From NCBI GenBank assembly GCA_004000515.1, contig CP034537.1, positions 372,001 to 436,000 on the forward strand: a DNA stretch of 64,000 bases, read 5' to 3'. How positions within the stretch are numbered: the first letter of the stretch is position 1; every line of letters begins with the position of its first letter. Of the stretch, positions 13,146-23,286 are shown piece by piece. The notes beneath the pieces are model-generated. The model searched no databases and was not told the DNA's origin. It worked only from the letters and a program-made list of their open reading frames with translations. Position numbers and translations under genes: made by a program. This DNA is from Pseudomonas poae. Its GTDB lineage: Bacteria; Pseudomonadota; Gammaproteobacteria; Pseudomonadales; Pseudomonadaceae.

Positions 13146-15872
13146 TCAACCAATCAACCGCAATTCCTGCGCCCGCGCTACCGCCTGCGTCCTGCGCTCC
13201 ACCCCAAGTTTGCTGTTGATATGGCTGGCATGGGTCTTGACGGTGTGCAGGGAGATGAATAACCGATTGCTGATTTCCTGGTTGGAACAACCCTGGGCAA
13301 TCAGCTGCAGCACCGCCAGCTCGCGGGCGCTCAAGGTTTCGTGAGTGGGCGCAGCCTCGGTCACCATGACCGTCGGTAACAGCGCCAACAGGCTCTGGTT
13401 CAGCAGGCCGTGAGGGTCTTTGCCGAGCTGTTCACGCATCCAGTCGGGGTAGTTTTCCAGTAGCCGCTGGAAGGGTTGCAGGGCACCGCCCGCCCCGCCT
13501 CCAGCGCCTGTGCCACGACCGCACGCGCCTTGGCCTCATGGCTACTTTCCAGCAGTAGGTGCGCCTGCTGGGTAAGGGCCATGAGCGCGATCATCTGGCG
13601 CCCGTCTGCATGGGCCTGCTGCGCCAGCACCTCAAGGCGCTGCAGCGCTGCATCGGTCTGATGCCGCGTGGCGTCCAGCGCGGCCTGCTGCAAGCCGATA
13701 TGTTGTGGCAGATGAGGATGAAATTCCGGCGCCGCTGCGGCCTGTTCGCCGTTGTAGGTTTGACCCAGGCGAGTTAGCCAGGCATCGGCCAGGTCGGTAC
13801 GCCCCTGGGCCAGCCACAGCTCGCACTTGATCAGGGTAATCATCGCCAGGTAGTAGATCGGCGGCACGTCCCAGATATGCATCAGCGTTCGGCCTCCGCC
13901 AGCTCGGCGAAGGCCTTGGGAAAGTCATTGCGCCGCCCTTCGAAGTTGGCGATCACGCAATGTCCGATCAGCACACTGATATCTCGGCAGGCGCGGGCTT
14001 CCGCCAGGCCGGCACGCAACCGGACGATCCCGGCTTCAGGCTGGCAGCGCGCCAATAACAGGTAACCTTCGTAAAGCGACAGCCGGGCACGTACCGCGTA
14101 CAGCCGTTGCGGCGCCAGGCCGTGCAAACGTTGCAGGCCCTGGCGCACTTCGTCCAGGGAGCGCAGGATTTCGCCGCGCGCTTGCAGTACCCGCGCGCGG
14201 TCGTAATGGGCCAATGCTTCAAACAGTGGATTGCCGACGCGCTGTGCCAGTTCCAGGGATTCCCGATTCAAGCCGCGGGCACGCCAAAGATCGGCATCGA
14301 CGATGGCCAGGTTGGAGAGCGTCGACAGGCACATCAAGCGCTGGCCATAGCGCCGTTGCGGCAGGCTTTCCAGAGCTTCGGTGCAATAGCGCTGGGTCAA
14401 CTCGCGGTCACCTCGGCCTCGGGCGATGATCCCACTGAGCGCCAGCCATTGGGCCAGCATCGATTTCTGCGCGGTAGCCGACGGCGCAGGCAAGAAGCGG
14501 CTCAGGTAGCTGGATAATTCCTCTGCAGCATCCAACTGGCAGGCCAGGCCCAGGGCCCAACTGTAGAGCACGATCAAACGCGGCGTGCTGATCAGCAGGC
14601 TGTCGGGCAAGTCCATTTTCCATCGCAGCAGCATGCCGACATTCTGCTCGGCCAGCAGTTGCTCCTCGGACAGGTTCTGCACCAGGTTGGCCGCCACATC
14701 CAGATGACCTGCACGCAATGCCTGCTCTACCGCCTCATCAATCAAGCCCTGGGCGTTGAACCAGCGACATGCACGCAGGTGCAGGCTGGCAGCCGGCAAC
14801 ACGTTGCTGCTGGCACGACGGGTGCGCAGCAAGTCGGAAAACAAATGGTGATAACGGTACCAATGGCCCTGCTCATCCAGCGGCACCAGGAACACTTGGT
14901 GGGCTTGCAGGTATCGCAAGATCTCGGTGCTGTCATGGGCTTCACGCACGGCGTCGCAGAGTTCGCTGCAAAAACGGTCCTGCGGCGCGGTGTCGTAGAG
15001 AAACGCCTGCACTTCGGCCGGCAGGCAGTCGATGACCTCTTCCAGCAGGTAATCGCGAATCAGCCCTTCCCCACCATGCAGGCTCTGTGGCAGGGCGCCT
15101 TCGTTGCCGGCTTCGGAAGCCGCCAGCAACCAGAAGCGCAGGCCGGCGACCCAGCCTTCGCTGCGGCGGATCAGATTGTCGAGGGCCTCACCGCGCAGCG
15201 AGTTGCTATGGCGATCCAGCACCGCCATGGATTCGTCATGGGTCAGGCGCAGGTCTTGCTCATGCAGCTCCAGCAGATGCCGCGACAGACGCAGCCGCGC
15301 CAGATGCCAGTCCGGGCGCTGGCGGCTGGTCACCAAGACCACCAAGCCATCGGGCAAATGGTTGAGAAAGAACTGCAGGCAACGGTCCAGCACCGGGCCT
15401 TGGGCCAGATGGTAGTCATCCAGCACCAACAGCAGCGGCGCGCGAGTAGACAAGTGCACGGTCAGTTCATCGAGCAGGCCATCAAGCCACTCTTCAAACG
15501 CGAAAGGTTGGTGGCGCTGGCGCATTTTCAGCAGGCCCAGGGATTGGGCGCCGAGTTGCGCAAAGAATTGTTGCAGGCCGTCGAGGAGGCGCTCAAGGAA
15601 GCGGCCTGGATCACTGTCTCGTGAGCTCAGGCCCAGCCAAAGACTTTGCCAATGAGCCGGCAGGCCCTGGCAGAACTCGACTGCCAACGAACTCTTGCCG
15701 AACCCCGCCGGCGCGCTGACCAGCAACAATCGCCCGTCCAACCCGGCACTCAGCCGTTCGCACAGCCGCGGTCGCAGCACGTAGCCGTCAGGCGCGGTGG
15801 CCTGTAGAAGCGACCTTCCAGGGTCGGAATGACCGCACTGGCAGGCCCTTGGATTCGGGACAGATCAGTCAT
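13146..15872 (-). CDS. MalT-like LuxR-family ATP-dependent transcriptional regulator (three frameshifts)
   Basis: Large STAND-type activator: N-terminal ATPase domain (Walker A SAPAGFGKSS, Walker B LLLVLDDYH), a winged-helix region, a tetratricopeptide-like helical central domain, and a C-terminal LuxR helix-turn-helix (LSARELAVLQLIAQGCSNQEI, followed by HTVKTHASHI). Three one-base deletions split it: near 15795, at 13885 and at 13486-13487. Restored, it is about 909 residues, typical of MalT-like regulators. Start taken as the ATG at 15872 (MTDLSRIQGP). Adjacent DUF1329, DUF1302 and acyl-CoA ligase genes, separated by a REPIN, are the likely targets; a similar neighbourhood is known to me from P. 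putida. The inducer is unknown. Confidence 0.88.
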
Positions 15873-16025
15873 CGCCGGGCTCTTGTAGAAGGCTGTTGTC
15901 GGCATTGCAGATGTCCGCAGACTAGCGGTAAAAGCGGCGGGTTTGTAGATCTTTGCAACATTTGCCTGAAAAGAACTGCGACAAAAAAATGTGGGAGGGG
16001 GTTTGCCCAGAGACAACCGCATTCT

Positions 16026-16158
16026 TGTAGTGAGCGGGCTTGTCCCGCGCTGGGTGGCGAAGCCGCCCTAATAAGAACGCCGCATTCTGTCAGACAGAGC
16101 GCGGCGTCTTGTTTGGGGCGGCTTCACACCCAGCGCGGGACAAGCCCGCTCACCACAA
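16026..16158. repeat. REPIN (inverted pair of REP elements) with internal hairpin
   Basis: Left arm GTAGTGAGCGGGCTTGTCCC... and right arm ...GGGACAAGCCCGCTCACCAC are long inverse complements about 45 bases each. Between them lies a second palindrome (GACGCCGCGCTCTGTC-like, seen as CGCCGCATTCTGTC / GACAGAGCGCGGCG). It lies between the MalT-like regulator and the DUF1329 gene and could also end transcription. It belongs to the TAGTGAGCGGGCTTG subfamily also found at 40111. Confidence 0.88.
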
Positions 16159-16169
16159 AGAACTACGGT

Positions 16170-17534
16170 TTAGCGAACGCCATCCTGGCGCAACGCAGCC
16201 GGGGTGAAATCGCTGGTGGTGGCGGTGAAGCCGAAGTCATAGGCCTGCTTCTCTTCGTTCTTCATGCCCAGGGCCAGGTAGCGGCCGGACTGCAGGTCGT
16301 AGAGGGTTTCGAGGGCGTACCACGGCACTTGCTTGTCGTAGTAGTTCTCGGCATGCGCTTCGGCGACACGCCACAGTTGGCCACGGCCATCGTAGTGGTC
16401 GATGACCGCTGCCTGCCAGGTGTCTTCGTCGATAAAGAAGTCACGCTTGGCATAGATGTGGCGCTGGCCTTCCTTCAAGGTGGCGACCACGTGCCAGACG
16501 CGGCGCAGCTCGTAGCGCGCCAGGTCCTGGTTGATGTGGCCGGCCTTGATGATGTCGGTGTACTTGAGCGTCGGGCTGTCGATCTTGTAGCTGTTGGAGG
16601 CGATGTAGATTTCTTTCTTGCCTTCCAGCTTCCAGTCGTAGCGGTCCGGCGCACCGTTGTACATGTCGAGGTTGTCGGAAGTACGCAGGCCGTCGGCAGC
16701 GGTACCTGGGCCGTCATACGACACTTGCGGTGCGCGGCGCACACGGCGCTGGCCGGCGTTGTAGACCCACGCCGAACGTGGCTCCTTCACCTGGTCCAGG
16801 GTTTCGTGCACCAACAGCACACCACCGGCCAGACGCGCCGGCGCGGTCACTTGCTGCTTGAAGTAGAACAGCACGTTGCCCGGATTTTTCGGGTCGTAGT
16901 CCTTCATCTTGTCGCGGAATACGAACTGGTCCTTGAAGTACACCAGGCTGAACGAGCCGTTGGTTTGCGGCGTGGCCTGGGTTACCAGGCGCGTCACGCT
17001 GCCACCGCGATAACGGGTGATGTGGTTCCAGATCACTTCCACGCCGCTTTTCGGGATCGGGAACGGCACTGCGGTTTCAAAGTTCTCCAGGCCGTTGCCG
17101 CCGGACACCAGGTTGGTGTTGGTGGCGTTCTTCTTGATGGAAGCGAACACGTCAGCCGGCACTGTGGCGCCGCGATGGGTCGCGTAGACCGGCATCTTGA
17201 AGGTGTCCGGGTAACGCTTGAACATCGCGTATTGCCCCGGCGCCAACTTGTCCTTGTACTGCTCGACGTTCGCCGCAGTGATAGTGAATTGCGGTTGCTC
17301 ACTGGCGTAAGGGTTGGCCAGGAAACCACGGGCGTCGACGGCGCCGGCGTTGGTAGGCAATGGCGACCATTTAGGAATGGTGCCCGCTGCGTTGCCGGCC
17401 ATTTCGGCGCCCATCGGGGTCAGCGTCGTACCCAGCTTGGCAGCTTCATCCGCCGACACTGCCGCCATGACGTTGCTCGCCAGGATCGACAGCCCAAGCA
17501 CACCCACGTGCAACAGACTTTTAGTTATTTTCAT
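16170..17534 (-). CDS. DUF1329 domain-containing exported protein
   Basis: 454 residues with a cleavable signal peptide (SLLHVGVLGLSILASNVMA). The mature protein matches the DUF1329 family, thought to have a LolA/LolB-like fold and so to bind lipids or hydrophobic molecules in the periplasm or at the outer membrane. Typical blocks are ANPYASEQPQFTITAANVEQY, RRVRRAPQVSYDGPG and YDWKLEGKKEIYIASNSYK (each only quoted in part). It lies 29 bp downstream of a DUF1302 gene, its constant partner in many proteobacteria, so the two likely form one operon and one envelope system. Exact role not established. Confidence 0.86.
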   Translation of the reverse strand: MKITKSLLHVGVLGLSILASNVMAAVSADEAAKLGTTLTPMGAEMAGNAAGTIPKWSPLPTNAGAVDARGFLANPYASEQPQFTITAANVEQYKDKLAPGQYAMFKRYPDTFKMPVYATHRGATVPADVFASIKKNATNTNLVSGGNGLENFETAVPFPIPKSGVEVIWNHITRYRGGSVTRLVTQATPQTNGSFSLVYFKDQFVFRDKMKDYDPKNPGNVLFYFKQQVTAPARLAGGVLLVHETLDQVKEPRSAWVYNAGQRRVRRAPQVSYDGPGTAADGLRTSDNLDMYNGAPDRYDWKLEGKKEIYIASNSYKIDSPTLKYTDIIKAGHINQDLARYELRRVWHVVATLKEGQRHIYAKRDFFIDEDTWQAAVIDHYDGRGQLWRVAEAHAENYYDKQVPWYALETLYDLQSGRYLALGMKNEEKQAYDFGFTATTSDFTPAALRQDGVR

Positions 17535-17563
17535 GTTCTGGTTCTTCCTAGAAATACATTCGC

Positions 17564-19426
17564 TTAGAAGTTGGCGCCGACACTGAGAGCGATGAAATCG
17601 CGGTCATCCACGGTGGAATACTTGCCGCCGAAGAAGTTGGTGTAGGCCAAGCTCGCGGTGTAGGTATTCTGGTATTCGGCATCCAGCCCAAGGCTTACGG
17701 CTTTACGGCCTTCTTCAAAGTTGCCGCCAGGGCCTGGGGAGTAACCACTGACGTCGTGGGACCACGCCACGTTAGGCTTGAGGTTCACACCCGCAAACAC
17801 ATCTGGATATTCCCAGATGGCACGGCCACGGTAGCCCCAGGAATTAGCGGTGGTGAAGCCGTCGTTGTTGCAGTTAGTGGTCAGGTTACTGCGGTCGGTA
17901 CCAGGACCTGCACCGTTGAACGTACCGGTATTAAGGGCGGTACACATAGGGCCTCGACCTGGGCCGAATACCGGGTCACGTCCGTAACGGGCTTTGTCAC
18001 TGCTTTCCAGGCCGCCGACGTGGGTCAGGCCCACCTCGCCCACCAATGTCAGACGGCTGGCGCCCATCACCTGATCAAAGAAGTGCGTGAAAGTCGTCTG
18101 GATCTGGGTGATTTCCTTACGGTTATACCCATGTAGGTCCTGGCCCTCGACACCTTTGAGCGGCGAGGCGTTGGCGTAAGCCGCAAGAGGCGTTACGCCT
18201 GCATAGAGGATGTCGGTGGTATTCAACTGCACCGGCGCATTGGGGCGATAGCTGATTTCACCGCTCCACGCAGTACCGGTAGGAAGCGTCGTGGAGAAAC
18301 TCAAACCGTAAAGGCGAATATCTTCCGGGTACTCGATGAAGTACTTGGAATTACCCGCCACGGCGAGCGGCTGCAAAGTTGCCGGCAAGCTCGTACGAGC
18401 AGCAGCGTAAACCGAGGGCGGAGCGCCAGTCGCACTGAAGATCGGTGCACGGCTGTGGTAGTTCATGAAGTAGGCGCCGAACTCTGTGTCCAGCGGTTCA
18501 TAGTTGTAGTGGAACGCTACGCCGAACTGGCCGCCGTCACGCGCTTCACGATCCTTGCTGCGCTGGACGAGCACACCTTCTTCGTTAATGTTGACCCCGA
18601 ACCGGTTCAGGGTAGGTATCGCGCCCGCTGCAGCCATCACTGAGCGCTTGCTAAGTAACCGGAGGTTGTCATCGCAGCCTTTGGAAATCACGTCAGCCTG
18701 CGAAAAGAACGTCCCGCAGTTATCAGTAACGGTCTGCTGCCAGTCCAACTGATAGAACGCTTCCGCCGACAGGTTATCGGTCAGCGTCTGCGATACGTAG
18801 AACATGTTGACGGGAATCAAGCCCTCCTTGATTTCAGCCCCTGGACGACGGAAAGCAGCCACATCGATCGGGTTGATCGAGTTGATACCGCCACCAATGA
18901 AGGTACTTTCACCCCAGCTCACAACTTGCTTACCAAAACGCACGGAACCCGGCTCATCCGCAATGGAGTAGTTGTGGTAGATGAATGCGTCGAGAATTTG
19001 CCCACCAGACGACCTTGCGCCCTCTTGGCGACCCTTGTCGCTGATGTCCTTGAACTCACGGCTTTCATCCTTGAGCTCAAAGTCATACCAGTACTTGCCC
19101 CGCACAAACACACCGGTATCGCCGTATTTCAGTTCCAGGTCATGAATGCCCTTGAAGATCTTCGAGAAGGTTTCCCCACGCTTGAAGTTCAAGTGACCGT
19201 CATCAGAGGTCTGGGACAAGCCCTTGCCGCCGTTGTTGACACCGATCAGGTCACGGTTGGGCTTGGCTGTCGACCAACTGGCACCTACGGAAAGAGAAGA
19301 GTCGAAGCTACCTTCGATTTCACCGATGTTGAAACTGACGCCGAATGCGGGCCCGGCGAGCGTAGAGGCGAGACTGACGGCCAGGGGCAATCTTGCCCGG
19401 CGCCAGAACTGGTTTACTGAGGTCAT
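17564..19426 (-). CDS. DUF1302 family outer-membrane beta-barrel protein
   Basis: About 620 residues, signal peptide after MTSVNQFWRRARLPLAVS, then an aromatic-rich, alternating beta-strand sequence ending in LSVGANF, an outer-membrane C-terminal signature with terminal Phe. This fits the DUF1302 barrel family. I choose the ATG at 19426, preceded by GGAG; a longer in-frame start lacks a signal peptide and ribosome site. With DUF1329 downstream and a medium-chain acyl-CoA ligase upstream on the same strand, I infer uptake or export of a hydrophobic acyl compound. Intact frame. Confidence 0.86.
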   Translation of the reverse strand: MTSVNQFWRRARLPLAVSLASTLAGPAFGVSFNIGEIEGSFDSSLSVGASWSTAKPNRDLIGVNNGGKGLSQTSDDGHLNFKRGETFSKIFKGIHDLELKYGDTGVFVRGKYWYDFELKDESREFKDISDKGRQEGARSSGGQILDAFIYHNYSIADEPGSVRFGKQVVSWGESTFIGGGINSINPIDVAAFRRPGAEIKEGLIPVNMFYVSQTLTDNLSAEAFYQLDWQQTVTDNCGTFFSQADVISKGCDDNLRLLSKRSVMAAAGAIPTLNRFGVNINEEGVLVQRSKDREARDGGQFGVAFHYNYEPLDTEFGAYFMNYHSRAPIFSATGAPPSVYAAARTSLPATLQPLAVAGNSKYFIEYPEDIRLYGLSFSTTLPTGTAWSGEISYRPNAPVQLNTTDILYAGVTPLAAYANASPLKGVEGQDLHGYNRKEITQIQTTFTHFFDQVMGASRLTLVGEVGLTHVGGLESSDKARYGRDPVFGPGRGPMCTALNTGTFNGAGPGTDRSNLTTNCNNDGFTTANSWGYRGRAIWEYPDVFAGVNLKPNVAWSHDVSGYSPGPGGNFEEGRKAVSLGLDAEYQNTYTASLAYTNFFGGKYSTVDDRDFIALSVGANF

Positions 19427-19759
19427 CGACGCTACTCCATGTGCATTATTGTTATGGCAGAGAGTTCTTTCTTGTGGATGCATGTAACGGCCGGAATACA
19501 ACGATTCCAATGCCGCTCGGCAACCGAGCTCCCATGGCCCGAAGCGGAACATCCTTGAAAAACTCTGGAAGGGACTATAGCCAGCAGGGGGTAGTGCTTG
19601 ATCCCTCTAAAGTGTGATTTGCATCACCGACCCTTCTGCTTCAACCCTTTCGCCACACCGACGAAGGCCGGCGCGGCAAGGATGGCTGAAAATCGGCAAA
19701 TCACAAGTGAAGGCGCAAGATAGAGCATTGCCGCGCCCGAACGGGCGCGGCGAAGGGCT
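19427..19759. other. 333-bp intergenic region between acyl-CoA ligase and DUF1302 genes
   Basis: No credible coding sequence. It holds the hairpin at 19730-19751 after the acyl-CoA ligase gene, and presumably the DUF1302/DUF1329 promoter. I could not pick a convincing promoter or operator by eye. Confidence 0.5.
19730..19751 (-). terminator. Hairpin downstream of acyl-CoA ligase gene
   Basis: Perfect GC-only stem GCCGCGCCCG / CGGGCGCGGC with a 2-base spacer, 9 bases after the stop codon of the ligase gene. A T-run is absent on the minus strand, so termination would be weak or need Rho. Confidence 0.5.
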
Positions 19760-21441
19760 TCAGAGGGTGGAGAGGAACGTGCTGTTATTGGCCTGCCATT
19801 CGATGATGTCGATACGGATACGTTTTTTGTCGAGTTTGCCGACACTGGTCTTGGGAATTTCCGTAACAACCGCGATCTGGCTCGGAATCGCCCACTTGCT
19901 CAAGTGACCCAGCTCCACGAAGGGTTTGAGGTGTTCCTTGAGCTCGCGAGCCCCTATCACATGGCCATCACGCACCACCAACAGCGCGAACGGACGCTCG
20001 CCCCACTGCGGATCGGCAATGCCCACCACCGCTACTTCGCGTACCGCAGGGTGACGGCTGACCAGGTCTTCGAGGGCCAGGGACGAGATCCATTCACCGC
20101 CGGTCTTGATCACGTCCTTGATGCGGTCGCGGATGTCGATCACGCCAAACGCATCCAGCGTGGCCACATCACCGGTGTGCATCCAGCCGCCGGCCCACAG
20201 TTCGGCGCCCTTCTCGGGCTCTCTGTAATAGCCTTCGGTTAGCCAAGGTGCGCGTAAGACCAACTCGCCCTGGGACTCGCCATCGGCAGGCAGGAAGTTG
20301 CCATCGCCATCGACAATCGCAGCCTCCACCAACGGCCCTGGCACGCCGGCCTTGATGCGATAAGTGGTGCGCTCATCCTCGGTGCCAGCCATCAACTCTT
20401 CGTTGAGGTGCGCACAGGACACCAGCGGCCCGGTTTCGGACATGCCGTACGCCGCCGTCAACTGGATACCCCGGGCCTTGGACGCTTCGTACAGCGTGCG
20501 GTTGAGCGCGCTGCCGCCGATGACGATTTTCCAACCGCCAAAATCCACGCCCTGAGCGGCCTTGGCATTGAGCACCATCTGCAGGATGGTTGGCACGCAG
20601 TGCGAGAAGGTGACCTTTTCCTTGCGCCACAACTCCACCAGGTATTCCGGGTCGTAGCGACCGGGGTAGACCTGTTTCAGACCCAACATGGTCGCCACGT
20701 ACGGCAAGCCCCAGGCGTGCACGTGGAACATCGGCGTAATCGGCATGTACACATCGTTGGTGCCCAACAAACGCACGCTGTCGACACTGCCCATAATGGT
20801 GGCCACACCAATGGTGTGCAGCACCAGTTGGCGATGGGTGAAGTACACGCCCTTCGGGTTGCCGGTGGTACCGGTGGTGTAGAACGTGGTGGCGACCGAA
20901 TGCTCGTCGAAGTCCTGGAAGTCGTACTTGGGGCTGGCGGCCGCCAGCAGGGTTTCGTACTCACCGACGAGGCCTGGCAACTCGGCGGTTTTTGATTCAC
21001 CGTCGGTGAGCAGCAGGGTTTTGTCGACCGTGGTCAGGTGGCCGGCAATCGCTTGGTAGAGACCTACGAACTCGCTATTGACCAGCACGAAGCGGTCTTC
21101 GGCGTGGTTCATGGTGTAGAGAATCTGTTCCGGCGACAGGCGCACGTTGATCGTGTGGATCACCGCGCCAATCATCGGGATGGCGAACATGCACTCCAGG
21201 TAACGGTGACTGTCCCAGTCCATCACCGCCACGGTGTCGCCAGCCTTCACCCGGCGGCGGTCAGCACATTGGCCAGGCGCGCGACTCGTTCGATCAGGGT
21301 GGGGTAGGTGTAGCGCAGCTTGTCGCGGTAGACGATTTCGCGGGTTTTCTCGTAGCGGGTCCCGGACATCAACAGGCGCTTGATCAACAACGGGTATTGG
21401 TACGCGCCTTCGGCGGGCGGGATAACACGGGTCTGCAACAT
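19760..21441 (-). CDS. Medium/long-chain acyl-CoA ligase, AlkK type (one frameshift)
   Basis: AMP-forming acyl-CoA synthetase: activates fatty acids to acyl-CoA for beta-oxidation or PHA synthesis. ANL motifs are clear: TTFYTTGTTGNPKGV, AAYGMSETGP, GWMHTGDVATLD and DVIKTGGEWIS, with the catalytic lysine near the C-terminus in PKTSVGKLDKKRI. A missing G at 21250-21252 splits the N-terminal 64 residues (LANVLTAAG) from the rest. About 560 residues, as in AlkK-like medium-chain ligases. It lies upstream of DUF1302/DUF1329 on the same strand; the P. putida counterpart locus is linked to medium-chain fatty acid use, as I recall. Confidence 0.88.
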
Positions 21442-21599
21442 ACGAATCCCTTTTTATGACTGCACGGTCTTGGCTGAAAGACTTGCACTGTAGAGCGCTT
21501 ATGTTTCAGCCAAATCAGCCAAAGGAATGATTTGCAGGGGCCAATGAATGCTAGCTTTGCGCCAGCATTTGGCTTATTTCATGCTGGTGAAAGCCAGCT

Positions 21600-22205
21600 T
21601 CACCTAATCGCAATCAACACCGCTCCCATCGTCCGATCAAACCAGTGCCCCATGCGGGCAAACCCGGCCCGCACGCGTTGCTGGCTGAACAGCATCGCTA
21701 CCAGGCAGAACCACAACGCTGTCGCCACTGCCAGGTACACGCCGTAACCCGCCTGGATCGCCAGCGGCGTGTGAGGGTTGATCACCACGGTGAACAGCGA
21801 GAGGAAAAACAATGTGGCCTTGGGATTCAATCCATTGGTCACGAAACCTGCAGTAAACGCCCCACGCGGGGTGCGCTCGCCGGCTTCGCGGTGCAACTCA
21901 CCTTCTGCGGGAGGCTTGGCCGGTTGCGCACGCAGGGCCTTGAAGCCGATGTACAGCAGGTACGCCGCCGCCGCCCATTTAAGCGCATTGAACAGCACGA
22001 TGGACTGGGACACGATCAAACCGATGCCCAGCAACGAATACCCCACGTGCAGGAAAATCGCCGAGCCCACGCCCAACGCGGTCCAGGTTCCGGCGCGACG
22101 GCCGTGGGTAACACTTTCGCGCACCACTACGGCGAAATCGGGGCCGGGGCTGGCCACTGCCAACAAGTGGATCAAGGCTACGGTCAAAAACTCGGCGAGG
22201 TACAT
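21600..22205 (-). CDS. LysE/RhtB family amino-acid exporter
   Basis: Inner-membrane exporter with six predicted hydrophobic helices, 201 residues. The family signature near the N-terminus is seen as LLAVASPGPDFAVVVRESV, and the middle has FVTNGLNPKATLFFLSLF. Substrates of this family are homoserine, threonine, basic or other amino acids; the specificity cannot be read here. Start chosen as the ATG at 22205 with GGAG five bases upstream; a GTG at 22211 is possible but badly spaced. Divergent from the hydroxyacid dehydrogenase. Confidence 0.87.
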   Translation of the reverse strand: MYLAEFLTVALIHLLAVASPGPDFAVVVRESVTHGRRAGTWTALGVGSAIFLHVGYSLLGIGLIVSQSIVLFNALKWAAAAYLLYIGFKALRAQPAKPPAEGELHREAGERTPRGAFTAGFVTNGLNPKATLFFLSLFTVVINPHTPLAIQAGYGVYLAVATALWFCLVAMLFSQQRVRAGFARMGHWFDRTMGAVLIAIR

Positions 22206-22290
22206 GCTCACTCCAATTGAGTAACTGATTATTTCATCTGATAGGCTCGGCAGATTACGCCTTCAAACCCTGTCGCAAAAGGTACAGTTG

Positions 22291-23256
22291 ATGACGAACA
22301 ATCGCCGCGCGGTCTTCCTCGATCACCCCTCCCTGGACCTGGGGGACCTTGACCTCAGCGAGTTGCGCAACGCCTTCAGCGACCTGCAGCTGTTTGAGCA
22401 AACCACCCCGCAAAATGTGATCGAACGCCTGCAAGGCGCTCAGGTTGCCATCAGCAACAAGATCCCACTCAACACCGAAACCCTGGCGGCCTGCCCGGAG
22501 CTAGAGCTGATCCTGGTCTCGGCCACCGGCACCAACAACGTCGACCTGGAAGCCGCCCGCGCCCACGGCATTACCGTGAGCAACTGCCAGGGCTACGGCA
22601 CGCCATCAGTGGCGCAGCACACGATCATGCTGTTGCTCAACCTGGCGACGCGCGTGAAGGACTACCAACGCGATGTCAGCGCCGGCAAATGGCAAGAGGC
22701 CAAGCAGTTCTGTCTGCTGGACTACCCCATCGTTGAACTTGAAGGCAAAACCCTCGGCCTGCTCGGCCATGGCGAGCTGGGCGGCGCGGTGGCGCGCCTG
22801 GCAGAGGCCTTTGGCATGCGCGTTGTACTAGGCGCAATTCCGGGGCGCCCTGCCCGCGCCGACCGTATGCCGCTGGATGAATTGCTGGCACAGGTCGACG
22901 CACTGACCCTGCATTGCCCGCTCAACGAACACACCCGCGACTTTATCGGCGCCCGTGAATTGGCACTGCTCAAGCCGGGCGCGTTTGTGGTCAACACGGC
23001 GCGCGGTGGCTTGATCAACGAACAGGCCCTGGCCGATGCCTTGCGCAGCGGTCACTTGGGCGGCGCAGCCACCGACGTGCTGAGCGTGGAACCGCCTGTG
23101 CAGGGCAACCCACTGCTGGCCGGCGATATCCCTCGGCTGATCGTCACGCCCCACAACGCCTGGGGCAGTCGCGAGGCACGCCAGCGCATCGTCGGCCAAC
23201 TGGCGGAAAACGCCCGAGGCTTTTTCAGTGGTGCCCCGCTGCGCGTCGTCAGTTGA
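22291..23256 (+). CDS. D-2-hydroxyacid dehydrogenase (glycerate/hydroxypyruvate type)
   Basis: NAD(P)-dependent dehydrogenase of the D-isomer-specific 2-hydroxyacid family. The dinucleotide loop is GLLGHGELGGAVARL near residue 152; the catalytic Arg is in NTARGGLIN, the Glu in SVEPP and the His in TPHNAWGS. 321 residues from the ATG at 22291. Glycerate, hydroxypyruvate or glyoxylate are plausible substrates by similarity, unproven here. rsmC follows 30 bp downstream and may be co-transcribed. Confidence 0.85.
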   Translation: MTNNRRAVFLDHPSLDLGDLDLSELRNAFSDLQLFEQTTPQNVIERLQGAQVAISNKIPLNTETLAACPELELILVSATGTNNVDLEAARAHGITVSNCQGYGTPSVAQHTIMLLLNLATRVKDYQRDVSAGKWQEAKQFCLLDYPIVELEGKTLGLLGHGELGGAVARLAEAFGMRVVLGAIPGRPARADRMPLDELLAQVDALTLHCPLNEHTRDFIGARELALLKPGAFVVNTARGGLINEQALADALRSGHLGGAATDVLSVEPPVQGNPLLAGDIPRLIVTPHNAWGSREARQRIVGQLAENARGFFSGAPLRVVS

Positions 23257-23286
23257 TAAACTGCGCTCCTTTTCAAGGAGCAGACC

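Noticed and set aside
15849..17567. 572-codon plus-strand open frame across the REPIN and DUF1329 gene
   Set aside because: Runs through an intergenic repeat and antisense to a conserved exported protein; shadow only.
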